64,000 bases of DNA from Adenophora triphylla var. japonica (Eukaryota > Streptophyta > Magnoliopsida > Asterales > Campanulaceae), in the NCBI GenBank assembly GCA_022495995.1, contig JAFEMH010000337.1, forward strand, positions 248,001 to 312,000, in the 5' to 3' direction. The position numbers and the translations under genes were made by a program. Positions 1 through 10,247 of this stretch are shown here, piece after piece. Position 1 is the stretch's first letter, and each line of letters opens with the position of its first letter. The notes under the pieces were generated by a model. That model had not been told where the DNA came from. It worked only from the letters and a program-made list of their open reading frames with translations, and made no database searches.

Positions 1-3000
1 TGCTTAGACATATGATGTCTTAAATGAATCTCATAAAAGATCTAAGAATCATATACGATATGATTGATGTTTTCTACCTAATTAATTTAATTTTAAGCGG
101 TGCGCCATAGCGTACTTGAGATTAAATTAAAGTTGGATCTTAGCTCATTAAATGCATATTATGCTTATTTGCATTAGACGGTGTATGATTTAGTGGGAGT
201 ATTTATAAAATACATTATTTGCTCTTAGATGATAAATGTGTTGATATTGATATGTGTTCATATAATTTGTATATTTTGTTGTAGAAGTAGCATTACATAA
301 TGATAATTGTGATTCGTCCTTATGAAGGACAAAGTTCAAAAGGAACGATACAGATAATTCTGATTGGATCAGAAGCCTAAAGAATGGTTCTTAGGTAAAT
401 GTGTACGTTCTTGACGAATCCGTTCCTGCTGAACCCACTGCAAATGTTGCAAAGGGCATGTAAGGAGCAATATTAGAGACATGTTGATGATTCTAATAGT
501 ATTGCTTGCCTTATACTTGCCACCATGTTTGAAAGGCTTTTATGAAGAACCTTGAACACATGGAAGTTACTTTTGTTCTAGCACAACGCAAAAGGAAATG
601 TTCCAAATGCGAACTAGGCAAAAGATGTATGTTGTGGTGAAGCTCTTAATTTATGAGACGAAAAAAGGAGCAATCCGCAAATGTGTTAATGGTTAACACA
701 AGAAAGGGGTTCAAAAGGAAGGAAAAGTAGGTAAAGAAAAGGTTTCTAAACCTTGGACAAAAGTTGTCAAAGCCGAAGAGGCTAAACTCAAAGTGTCTCA
801 AAAGGATGCATTTTGCTACCATTGCAATGAGATTGCTCATTGGAAGCAAAGTTGCAAGGCTTATTAGGAAGGCCTAAAAGGTGAAGAATGGAAATATGAT
901 TGCTACTACTTCAAATATCTATATGATAGATATTTTCTTTTCGACTTCTTATTCTTGGGTATATGATACCGGATTGGATCCCACATTTGTTTAAATGTGC
1001 AAGGAATAAAGAATAGAAAGCTACTCAAAGAATGTGAATTAAACCTATGCGTGGGAATGAAGCAAGAGTTGCTACATTAACAACCATAGGGACTTATGAA
1101 GTCACTTTACCTTGTGAAGTAGTACTTGTTTTGAACAAGTATGACTACATTTCGGATTTGAGTAGGAATGTTATTTCCGTTTATTATATGGATGATGAAG
1201 GATATAATTTTCTTATTGAAACTAAGAAGTTTTATATTCATTCAATAATATGCCTTATTGTATTGCATATGTCATTGAATGGTCTTCATATCCTTGATAT
1301 TAAGAAGCAAAATAATATTGAAGATATCTATAATATAAATAGGAGATCTAAACCGAATAATATGAACAACGCGTTCATATGGCATTGCTGGCTTGGTCAG
1401 ATAAATAAGAAACATAGATCTAAACTCCTTTAACATGGACTTTTAGACTCATATGACGATGAATCATTTGAGGAATATGGATCTTGTTTATTGGGATTAT
1501 TGACCAAACCACCCTACACTAAGAGTAGTGGGAGGGCTAGTGACTTATTAGTCATTATACATGAGATGTATGTGGACTATTAAGCAGCATTGCTAGGGGA
1601 GGATTTTGGTGTTTCGTCACATTCACCGACGACTTATCTAGATATGACTATGTCTATCTAATGAAGTCCAAAGGTGAATCAATTAAGACGTTTCGAACAC
1701 TTCAAGATGAAATACAAAACAACTTGGTAAAACTATTAAGCACTTTGATCGAATCGAGGTGGTGAATATTTGAGCCAAGAGTTTGACAATCATCTCAAAA
1801 CTATGAAATCGTTTCAGAGTTGACTCCAACCGGAACACCATATTTTATGATGTGTCTGAGAGGAGGAATTGAACCTTGTAGGACATGGTTCGTTCGATGA
1901 TGTGTCAATTAGACTTTTCTATTTCCTATTTCCTTTTGAGGATATGCATTAGAAATGATGTGGTTACACTGAATCGAGTCCCTACTAAATCGGTTCCTAA
2001 GGCCCCACATGAGATGTGGCATGGAAGAAAACTCAGTTTGTCTTTCATGAAGATTTGGGGTTGCGAATCTTATGTAAAGAGACTTGTCTCTTATAAGTTA
2101 GCACCAAATCTGACAAGGTTATTTTCGGAAATTAATCTTACAATCACAAAGAGAACAAAACGTTTGTTGCTCTGTATGATTCGTTTCTTGAGAAATTGTT
2201 TCTCAATAAAGAATCTAGTGGGATTAAAATTAATCTTGAAGAAGTTCAAGAACCCGAAAATAATATGGAACCAAAAGTGGAGATGGAACCAAGTTCACAA
2301 TGAGTTGTGGAACCGATTCAAGATGCACAAGTCCATCATAAAACGGATAGGTTACGATCCGAACTCGAGAAATATTGATTTCTCGCATCAGAAAGTAATG
2401 AGGTGGAAGTCATTAAGAATGACAATCCTACTTCCTATCTTGAGTCAATGTCCACTCCTAATTTGGATAAATGGTTAGGAACCATGGAATCCGAATTACA
2501 ATCCATGTTTGATGATCAAGTTTGGAACTTGATTGGGCTACCTGAAGGTGTAAAAACTAAAGGGTGCAAGTAGGTCTTCAAGACCGATATGGATGGGAAG
2601 GTGTATACTTTGGTGAATAAGGATTGTAACAAATGGATTTAGGTTAATTCATAGTATTGACTATGTAGAAACCTTTTTGCCAGTTACAATGTCGAAGTCT
2701 ATTAGAATTTCAAATTGCCATGATCGCATATTATGACTATGTGATATGACAAATGGATGTCAAACGACTTTCTTAAAGGATGTGAATAGTACACAACCCG
2801 AGAGTTTTGTCGATCCAAGAAAATCTAATAAAGTATGCATGTTGCAAAGATCCATAAGATGGATTGAAGCAAGCTTAAAGGAATTGGAATCTTCATTTTG
2901 ATGAATCAGTCAAAATGTTTGACTTCATCAAGTACAAAGATGAATCTTCTGTATGCATGAAATTTAGTGGGAGCGTAGTATTGTTTCTATTGTCTTATTA

Positions 3001-3965
3001 CAATGATATCTTACTCATTGAAAATCGAAGTTCCGACACTTAAGGATGTCAAGTCTTGGTTAAGGAAAGGTTTCTCAATGAAAGATATGGGTGAAGCCGC
3101 TTACATCCTTGACATCAAGATCTATAGAGATAGATCTAGAAGGATAAATTGGTTTGAGTCAAAGTATTCACATGACAAGATTCTTAGAAGAGTCTAAGAA
3201 AAGTAGCTTGTCAATGGGTCATGGTGTTTCTCTCAGCAATACTCATTGTCTTATGACAAGTGATGAGCTAAAAAGGAATAAATGAAGTTCCATATGCTTC
3301 GGCATTTGGATCTGTCATGTATGCCATGACTTGTACTAGACCCGACGTCTCATATGCTTTGAGCATGATGAGTCGATACCAATCTGATCCTGATGTGAAC
3401 CATTGGATGGCAGTCAAGATGATCCTTAAGTACTTAAGAAGAACTAAGGATACATTCTTGGGATTTGAAAAAGGTTGGAAGTTAATCTTGTTGTAAGGGT
3501 TACATAGATGCTAGCTTCCAAACTAACAAAGTTAATTTAAAATCAGAATTAGAATTTGTGTTTATGCTTATTAGAGGTGCAATTTTGTTGGAAGAGTTCC
3601 AAGCAGAAAATTGTAGCCAATTCTACTACTAAGGCCGAATTTTAGCAACATATGATGTGGCTAAAAGAGGCAGTTTGGATTAAAAGTTCATTAGTATTTT
3701 GGAAATGTTCCAAGTATCACTAATCTGTGAAACTTATGTTGAGACAATTGTGGTACCATTTGTGCAAAGGAACCTAGATCACAACGGTGATCCAAACACA
3801 CACTTAGACATTTTTCAAGGAATTCATAAAAAATGAGAAAAATGTTAAGATATGCAAAGTATCAACCGATGATAACATAAGGGATTCACTTATAAAGACC
3901 CTCGCACAGGCAGAAGCATGATGGTCATGAGAAATCCATGGGTATTCGATACATAAATGGAGCCT
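1..3965 (+). pseudogene. Decayed copia gag-pol polyprotein
   Basis: Only fragments stay open. A gag zinc knuckle of CX2CX4HX4C type (CYHCNE..AHWKQSC) lies at 814-854. A protease-like DTG triplet follows at 965-973. The segment 1047-1433 ends in WHCWLGQINKKHRSK, the GAG-pre-integrase motif. Integrase C-terminal sequence (TLNRVPTKSV, KIWGCESYVKRL) is in 1885-2478. RT sequence resumes around 3003-3197 (SMKDMGEAAYILDIKIYRD), and RNase H-like sequence (VMYAMTCTRPDVSYALSMMS) continues in broken frames to about 3950. Stops and frameshifts occur every few hundred bases, so no functional product is expected. Clade within copia was not resolved. Confidence 0.85.
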
Positions 3966-3981
3966 AGTGCAAGTGGGAGAC

Positions 3982-5272
3982 TGTTGGTGTAATGCCCTAG
4001 GCTTTAGTTATGTTTAACTTAAAACCGTTATGTATCGTCTTTATCGTTTAAGTTTATTATTTGATTATTATATATTTTGCATATTTATTGTAATAATCTC
4101 AATCCCTAATTATTAAGAGAATAATTAGTATAATTGTCAATGGATAATCATATGATGATTATATGCATAGAGATGCACATTGAAATTATGGGTACTTGTT
4201 AGTGAACAAGTGACTGGACTTGACGCGTATGAGATTTATGTCATGGTCAAATGTCATAATTAAATCTCATATGGTCACTTCATTTAGTCCCTAGACCTGA
4301 GATTATCATGGCTTTACATATGATGAAAGTCATGTTTGATTTTAGTCAAACGATATCTTAACACGATATTTATAAAGGCTATCTTTGGCATGATCGAATT
4401 CATGATGGGAAGGATGATAAGTCAAGATGGAATTTGTCCCTCAAAAGAGGGATGTTTTGCTTGGGCCCCTCGATGTGTGATAATAGTGGAAAGAGTGTGG
4501 CCACACCCCAATGCGATTGGATTATCATTATACTCAAGATCGAGAAAGCATTGAACAAGTACAAGTTGACGTGGACCATGACTTGTGTTCAATATAACAT
4601 CGTGAGACAAAGGGAGAAATGGAAGTGTACCATTGGAAATGTGAACTCTTACGTTATATTATTTGGGTAGACATAATGGCTTGCTAGAGTCCGCTTATGT
4701 CTTATGAGGGTCGATATGATCGAGCTCATTGCCAACATAATATAATCCTATTGGGTCACACACATCTAGAATGAATTGGTTAAACCAAAGAAAGAATGAT
4801 TGAGAAAGTCCTAATGAGGCTTGTTACATCGCACGACACAACTTGCCCATGGGCTGTGTGTGGTCGTGCGACATAACAAGTATGATGCGGTTTGACAGAC
4901 AAGTTTCCAAATACGATTAGGATTCTCACCAAAAAGGTTTCTCAATATTCTTCCATAGGTTTAAGAATCTAGCAATTCACAAGAACTGTTCTTGGTTCAT
5001 TCTAACGTGTGGATACTACTAGAGGGTCTTCGCTCGTATGACGATCAAGGCCTAGAGTTCCAATCCGAAGCTTCAAAGGGATTTGAAGATTGAAGATTGT
5101 GATTCAAATCACACCGACAAATTGTTCGATAGCTCAAGACCGGAAAGCAACTAAGGTTGGTAAATTCTATCTCATAGGAATTCAATTTAATCATATAGAA
5201 CGGATCTTAGGGCTTGGGTTTTGTGTTATTTATATGCTTATTCCGCTGCGCATGGACCCATATAACCCAACA
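3982..5272 (+). repeat. 3' LTR of copia element A
   Basis: 1291 bp from TGTTGGTGTAATGCC to CCCAACA. The first ~60 bases match the start of the solo LTR at 5847. A hairpin is formed by TCGCACGAC (4829-4837) and GTCGTGCGA (4863-4871), at the same relative place as a palindrome cluster in the solo LTR. Several short ORFs here are incidental. Confidence 0.85.
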
Positions 5273-5846
5273 CATTGACGTTAGGCTTGGCCTCTTTTGA
5301 ACATGTTTCTTTGAGTTGAGCCATTCAATGAACATGTTTTTGAAAGAAATCATAATAACTTACCGGAATAATGCGAAAATAAATAATTCTTTTCCGGCTA
5401 GATACGCTCCCCTCGGCATCACGAACAATAATACGCGAACGGATTCAAAAATGAAAAGGAATTGAGTTTGCTAGAATTTTTGGAAGGAAGAGTTAGGGTT
5501 TGGCTTCCATGGAAATTTTAGAGAGGATACAGAGATGATGGAATGAAAAATGAAGCTTCTTTGTTTATTCCATGGATAAATATGAGATTTTCCACTAAAG
5601 CTCCTCCATGGACTTAGGCAATACAACTAACACTCTTAACTTCCATCCTTTACAACAAAGCACCTCAACAACTTATAAACTTAATATTTAAAATTTCAAA
5701 AATTATTATTTCACTACAACATTTCATATTTATTCCATTTAGACCCTAAATCATTAACTTACTTTTATTATCACCCTAAATTCACATAAGTTGTCAAAAC
5801 ATAAAATAAACACATAAAATCCAACAAGTAGCATAAATGATAATCT
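5273..5846 (-). repeat. Unassigned LTR-like remnant, probably gypsy, minus orientation
   Basis: No gene is seen. Read on the minus strand with 7465-7531, this looks like a split LTR: it would begin TGTCACGACCC (complement at 7521-7531), be interrupted by the solo copia LTR, and continue down to 5273. TGTCACG starts are common in plant chromovirus LTRs. The assignment is inference; there is no internal coding sequence to support it, and the lower end abuts the copia A LTR. Confidence 0.35.
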
Positions 5847-6774
5847 TGTTGGTGTAATGCCCTAGGCTATAGTTATGTTTAACTTGAACCGTTATGTATC
5901 ATCTTTATCGTTTATTATGGAGCATGTTTATTCTGTTCATTATATATTTGCATGTTTATTATATTGAACTGCGTCCCTAGTTGTTGTGAACAACTAGTAT
6001 AAGTTGGTAATGGATAATCATGGAGATGATTATATGCATGGAGATGCACATTACACTTATGGATACTTGCTAGAGAACAAGTATTGGACTTGACCTACAT
6101 ATGAGATTTATGACATGGTCTGTTATCATGATTAAATCTCATGATAGTCATGTTATTGAATCCTTAGTACCTGAGATTATCATCGTCTTCCACATGGTGA
6201 AGATCGTGTTTGATATAGTCTAACACTATCTTTAATCGAATAGCAATAAGGGCTATGTTAGCACAATTGGATTCATGTAGGGAAGAATGATAAGTCAAGA
6301 CGGGATTTATCCCTCTCATGAAGTGATATGTTTGATTGGGCCCCTCGATGAATGATGTTAATGAATTGTGTGGCCACACTCAAGTGATTTGATAGAGATC
6401 AAATGCATTTGGATTATCAACATATTCGGAATCGAGAAAGCATTGAACGGAATGAGTTGACATAGACCATGACTCATGTTCAATTTGACATCGTGGACAA
6501 AGGGATTGTGACATTTGATCTATCGAGGAATCAAGCTTTGATGTTATATTAATTGGGTGGATATAATGGTTTGCTAGAAACCACTTATGTCTTGTGAGGT
6601 CATGTTTTGACTCACTACCAACATAATATAATTCCTTTTGGGTCACACACAAAGAACGAATTTGATTCTGGCTGAAACATGGAATTCTGGCTTGGTATAC
6701 CGTGCGACATACTTAGCCACATTGATAATTCATTTTCTGGCTTGTTATACCGCGCGACATACTTGGCCAATCGT

Positions 6775-6912
6775 TGGGCATGACTCGTGCTCTTGGGCAT
6801 GAGTCATTCCCGAAACCAGCACGAGTACTATTTGTGTCACGACTCGTATCATGAGTGTTTTTGCCCAAGCACGACTCGTGCCCTCAGGCACGAGTCGTGC
6901 CCAAAGCGAAAA
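6775..6912. repeat. Palindrome cluster in LTR U3
   Basis: Repeated inverted motifs built on GCACGAGTCGTGC and GCACGACTCGTGC, with spaced ACTCGTGC and GCACGAGT half-sites, lie about 90-220 bp upstream of the TATA-like site at 6998. This is the position of an LTR enhancer. Function is inference. Confidence 0.6.
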
Positions 6913-6997
6913 ACGTGTCCGTACTGTTTTCCAAGGCTGGGAAGGTTTTTGTTATTGACAAGGACTTAACCCTAAGTGTTAGGGATTTATACCATTG

Positions 6998-7005
6998 TAT
7001 AAATA
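6998..7005 (+). promoter_or_regulatory. TATA-like box of the solo copia LTR
   Basis: TATAAATA, placed downstream of the palindrome cluster and ~460 bp before the LTR end, as expected for the U3/R border. Confidence 0.45.
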
Positions 7006-7531
7006 CAAGTCCTTGGGCAGCCAAAAACTCTCTCTCACCTCCATACATCATTGTTCTAGATTTATGAAATCCTAGGCCTTGATCAATTCCATAGTTTTTG
7101 CCATTGATTATTGAAAACGTTTCAATAATCGGGAAGGATCATCTAGCAATCCAACAAGAAAAGTTCTTGGTTCGTTCGCGTGTGGATCACCAATAGAGGG
7201 AAGTTGTTTTATCTCCTAAAGCTTGAAGATCTCCATTGTTGATTTCATCACCAAGGTTTTGAACAAGGAAGAAGAAGATCCGATTCGACATCAAAATTCC
7301 AAGGCTTGAATTTTGAGATATATTTTGACAAACCAAATCGCATTCGAGGTATATAATTCTATTTCATGGTTTTCTAATCTCTTCATGCTTGACGGATCTA
7401 AGGGCTAGGGTTTTGATGTTCTTTGTTAAATTTGCCGCTGCGTTTGTAACCCCAAAACCCAACAAAACTACAACCCCAACCCCACGTGCTCAACATGTGC
7501 TAAAATGGGGCCTAAGATTAGGGTCGTGACA

Positions 7532-8109
7532 CATACACTTAGGCTTTATGACACGAACTAAGCCAAAAACCAACCAAGGTCTTGGACGAAGTGTGACACA
7601 AAGAGTGCATGGTTACACGGGCTAGGATGGGCTGTTTGGGATGACCCCGTGCGCACGAGAGAGGCATAGGAAGGCCAATCAAGTTGCAGCTGAACGGTCA
7701 CCACGGGTTAAGGATTGTAGTGTGCAGTGTACATGGTAACAGTGTGCGTAGTGTGCGGTCACTAAATTCTTTTTCTGAGTAAAATAGAGATTTTCATAAT
7801 GTATTTTAAAGAATTTATGAACAGTTCAAAATATTGCACGAAAATCAATTATGAATGAATAGGCAGGAACATGTTATGATTTTGAAAGAGATGAAAAGCA
7901 ACATCTTTTTTTTTTAAAACAGTCCAATGTTTTGAAAATCGGAGCTGTTCAAAATTTCTTTTTTGAAAAGAAAAAGCAAGTAACACGAAATAGTAAGAAA
8001 ACACACACGCACAAAAACGAGGAAGGGTAAACGAAAGTTTGACCCACAGAGTGTTTTTAAAATGAAGGAGTTTTGAAAAAACATGTTAAGTCCCAGCAGA
8101 GTCGCCAAC
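7532..8109 (-). mobile_element. Leader and PBS of antisense Tat-type gypsy T
   Basis: This stretch is the reverse-complement homologue of 56521-57080, the region after the LTR of the large Tat element. Shared sections include the segment reading GTCATAAAGCCTA and the one reading CACTCTTTGTGTCACAC. The PBS, TCCCAGCAGAGTCGCCA on the plus strand at 8091-8107, abuts the LTR. Homology to the other copy stops near 7531, where the LTR-like remnant begins. No coding sequence is seen; short ORFs are incidental. Confidence 0.7.
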
Positions 8110-8569
8110 TGAAATTACCCGGATCGTGAGGCCTGCGAGTGGTTTTTGATTTCACGGAAAAGAGAGTCGCCACGCCGTTTTGTATTATGAGCCAAAACTT
8201 TGAAAAAGGTTGTTTGAAAAGGAGGTCGTCTTGATTAGGAGCCAAAACATAGGAAAAAGCTGTTTGAATAGAGATTGTTAGGTTCAGAGGTCACGTTACG
8301 TTTCGGGAAGAGTAAAATTGAGATCACCCGAAACGTCTCGTATTGACGAGTCTTTCTACCTTTCTCAAAAATTGTGCGTGTGTGTGTGTGTTCGTGTTAC
8401 TTTCGAAAATGAGTTTGAATGAGAAACTTGAATTTGAGTTTGAATGACAAACTTTGATTTTGAAAACGAGTTTTGCATGGCAAACATTGATTTTGAAAAG
8501 GAGTTTTGCATGGCAAACTTTGATTTTTGAATCGAGCATTATAAAATTACCCTCTTTTTGATAAAATGA

Positions 8570-8940
8570 CGAGAAGGAAAAGGCCTTCAAGGCAAATGAC
8601 GGTATTGAAATGACGATCGACAAGTCATTGTGTGACTTGGACGTTAAAGTAAATACGATCTACAAACCGAACGGTTTGGATGGTAAATGACAGTATTGAA
8701 TTGACAGTATCAACGGATCGAACGATCTGGATGGTAAAATATGCGATCAATGAGCCTAACGGTTCGGACAGTGAAAAATGCGATCAACGAACCTAACGAT
8801 TCGGACGGTAAAGAGCGATATGTAAATGACAATATCGACAGATCGAACGATTCGGACGGTAAATAAAAATCAACGAGCCAAACGGTTCGGACGATGAAAA
8901 TGACGATCGACGAACCAAACGGTTCGGACTGTAAATGACA
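8570..8940. repeat. Tandem array in the Tat LTR
   Basis: Imperfect units of about 40-55 bp alternate ATGAC or AAATG blocks with CGAACGATTCGGACGGTAAA and AACGAGCCAAACGGTTCGG variants. A second short array (GAGTTTTGCATGGCAAAC units) lies just before it at about 8400-8530. Equivalent arrays occur at 55440-55660 and 55955-56070 in the other Tat LTR. Confidence 0.65.
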
Positions 8941-9833
8941 TAATAAGTAAAAAATGGGTCAAGATCTCTGTTTTAACCCTAAATCACTTTTCTCGAAAGA
9001 GAAAAGTGATAGAGAGAGGATCACTTCGAGACCCGTAGACAGCGTTTTGTCTACATTTTGAAAGTTTTGTTCGGATCAGAAATAGCATATGACGCGTAAA
9101 AAGAGATGAATCGGAGTTTGAGAGTGAGAGTGTTACCAATGGCTTAGGTTTTGACTCTTTTGCTCGAAAGGGCATATACTGGATACAAAACGGTGTTTGA
9201 AAGGTGTTTAGGATGTGTATGGCTCGTGTTTGGCTTGAAAAATGTTGTTTTCACGCAAATTGAGGTATTTTCGGGGCTTACAAAGGGGTTTTAGTTGCTG
9301 GAACCGAGGTGAAATGGGCAGGAGGGTTAAAAAATTTCACCATTTACTGAATGGGAAGGGCTGTATTTATAGGCTGTCAAACTGAAGAACAGGCCGTCCG
9401 GCCAGATCTTCAAATTTGAGGGCTCTTTGGGTATTTGGAGATTTGCTGTGACTGATGGGCGATCATGAAGAACAGGCCGGACGGCCACTCCTTCAGTTTG
9501 AGGGCATTTTGGTCTTTTCAGTTTTGAATTTAATTGATGTTGACGAGAGGGCCCGTGCATGTGTGCCACGTGTCCTGATTAGTCACTAAGAAATGGTTTC
9601 TTGCTCCGCTTGGCCGGGTTTTGACTGTTTTTTAAATAATTGTCCGAATAAATGTCGAAACAGTCCCGGAAAGTCCCGAAAATTGCGTATTTCTAGAAAA
9701 GTGGTATTTTCATGTGTGCGAACGTGTGTTGAATTCACTTTGAATTTTTGAATGCGCGGGGCAGTTCTGGAAAATCTCGTTAACTTGAAAAGTGTGAGTT
9801 AACGGATTGTAACGATCTGGATTTGGGTACTTA

Positions 9834-10242
9834 GGGGGCGTTTGTTTTTTTATTTTAAGCCTTATTTGTCTCTTAACATTTATTTATTAAGAGGATTAGA
9901 AAAATAAGTGTGTTTGTTTTCTTTTGAAATAAGGCTTGTTAGGCTCTTAAAGTCCTCTTAATTTTAAGTGGTTAAAATGTTGCTGAATTGCCTCTGAAAG
10001 CCTCTGAAAGCCACTGTTTCATATTTGGTTTTGGGTAATTTTTTTTAAACTGTTTACTGTTTCATAATGCATTTACGGTTTTTTTTTTTTTTTAACTGTT
10101 TCAGATAATAAATTCAGATACAAAATCAAACAACTTATCCAATTCAGAATTCAATTTTCAGTTACTGCCTCTTAATCATTCGGCCATTTTCAGAACTGAA
10201 ATCAGATTTCAGCACTTATCTCTTAAAAAAACAAAAACCCCC
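9834..10242. mobile_element. Tourist-like (PIF/Harbinger) MITE
   Basis: 409 bp with terminal inverted repeats GGGGGCGTTTGTTTTT / complement of AAAAACAAAAACCCCC, flanked by TTA on both sides (9831-9833 and 10243-10245). The 3-bp TTA duplication and G-rich TIR are features of PIF/Harbinger-derived MITEs. Removing the element and one TTA restores the Tat LTR terminus TGTAAGTACCC. It has no coding capacity. Confidence 0.75.
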
Positions 10243-10247
10243 TTACA

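Larger units (their letters stand above)
1..5272 (+). mobile_element. Ty1/copia retrotransposon A, 5' end outside window
   Basis: The element enters the window inside its gag region and ends with a 3' LTR at 3982-5272. Domain order is gag zinc knuckle, protease, GAG-pre-integrase, integrase, RT and RNase H, which is the Ty1/copia order (RT after integrase). A purine-rich tract, AAGTGGGAGAC at 3971-3981, directly precedes the LTR and is the likely polypurine tract. The LTR begins TGTTGG and ends CCAACA, a perfect 6-bp terminal inverted repeat. The 5' LTR is not visible, so neither age nor target duplication can be obtained. A solo LTR of the same family lies at 5847-7464. Confidence 0.85.
5847..7464 (+). 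repeat. Solo copia LTR, same family as copia A
   Basis: 1618 bp with perfect TGTTGG...CCAACA ends and no internal coding region on either side. Flanking pentamers are AATCT (5842-5846) and AAACT (7465-7469), a 4 of 5 match expected of an old target-site duplication. It is about 330 bp longer than the copia A LTR, mainly because of a segment around 6640-6960 with a duplicated ~65-bp block (two ATACCGYGCGACATACTT sites) and a palindrome cluster. A TATA-like TATAAATA lies at 6998-7005. The likely origin is LTR-LTR recombination that removed the internal region. Confidence 0.8.
8110..10247 (-). repeat. LTR of antisense Tat element T, interrupted by a MITE
   Basis: On the minus strand it starts TGTAAGTACCC and ends GGGTAATTTCA, like the LTR at 54486-56520. 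Without the MITE at 9834-10242 it is about 1.73 kb versus 2.03 kb for the other copy. The first five LTR bases lie on the far side of the MITE (10243-10247), so both boundaries are defined. A TATA-like motif on the minus strand is at 9364-9371. Since the PBS side faces low coordinates, this is a 5' LTR of a minus-strand element inserted in the RT gene of gypsy C, which resumes at 10248. Confidence 0.75.
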
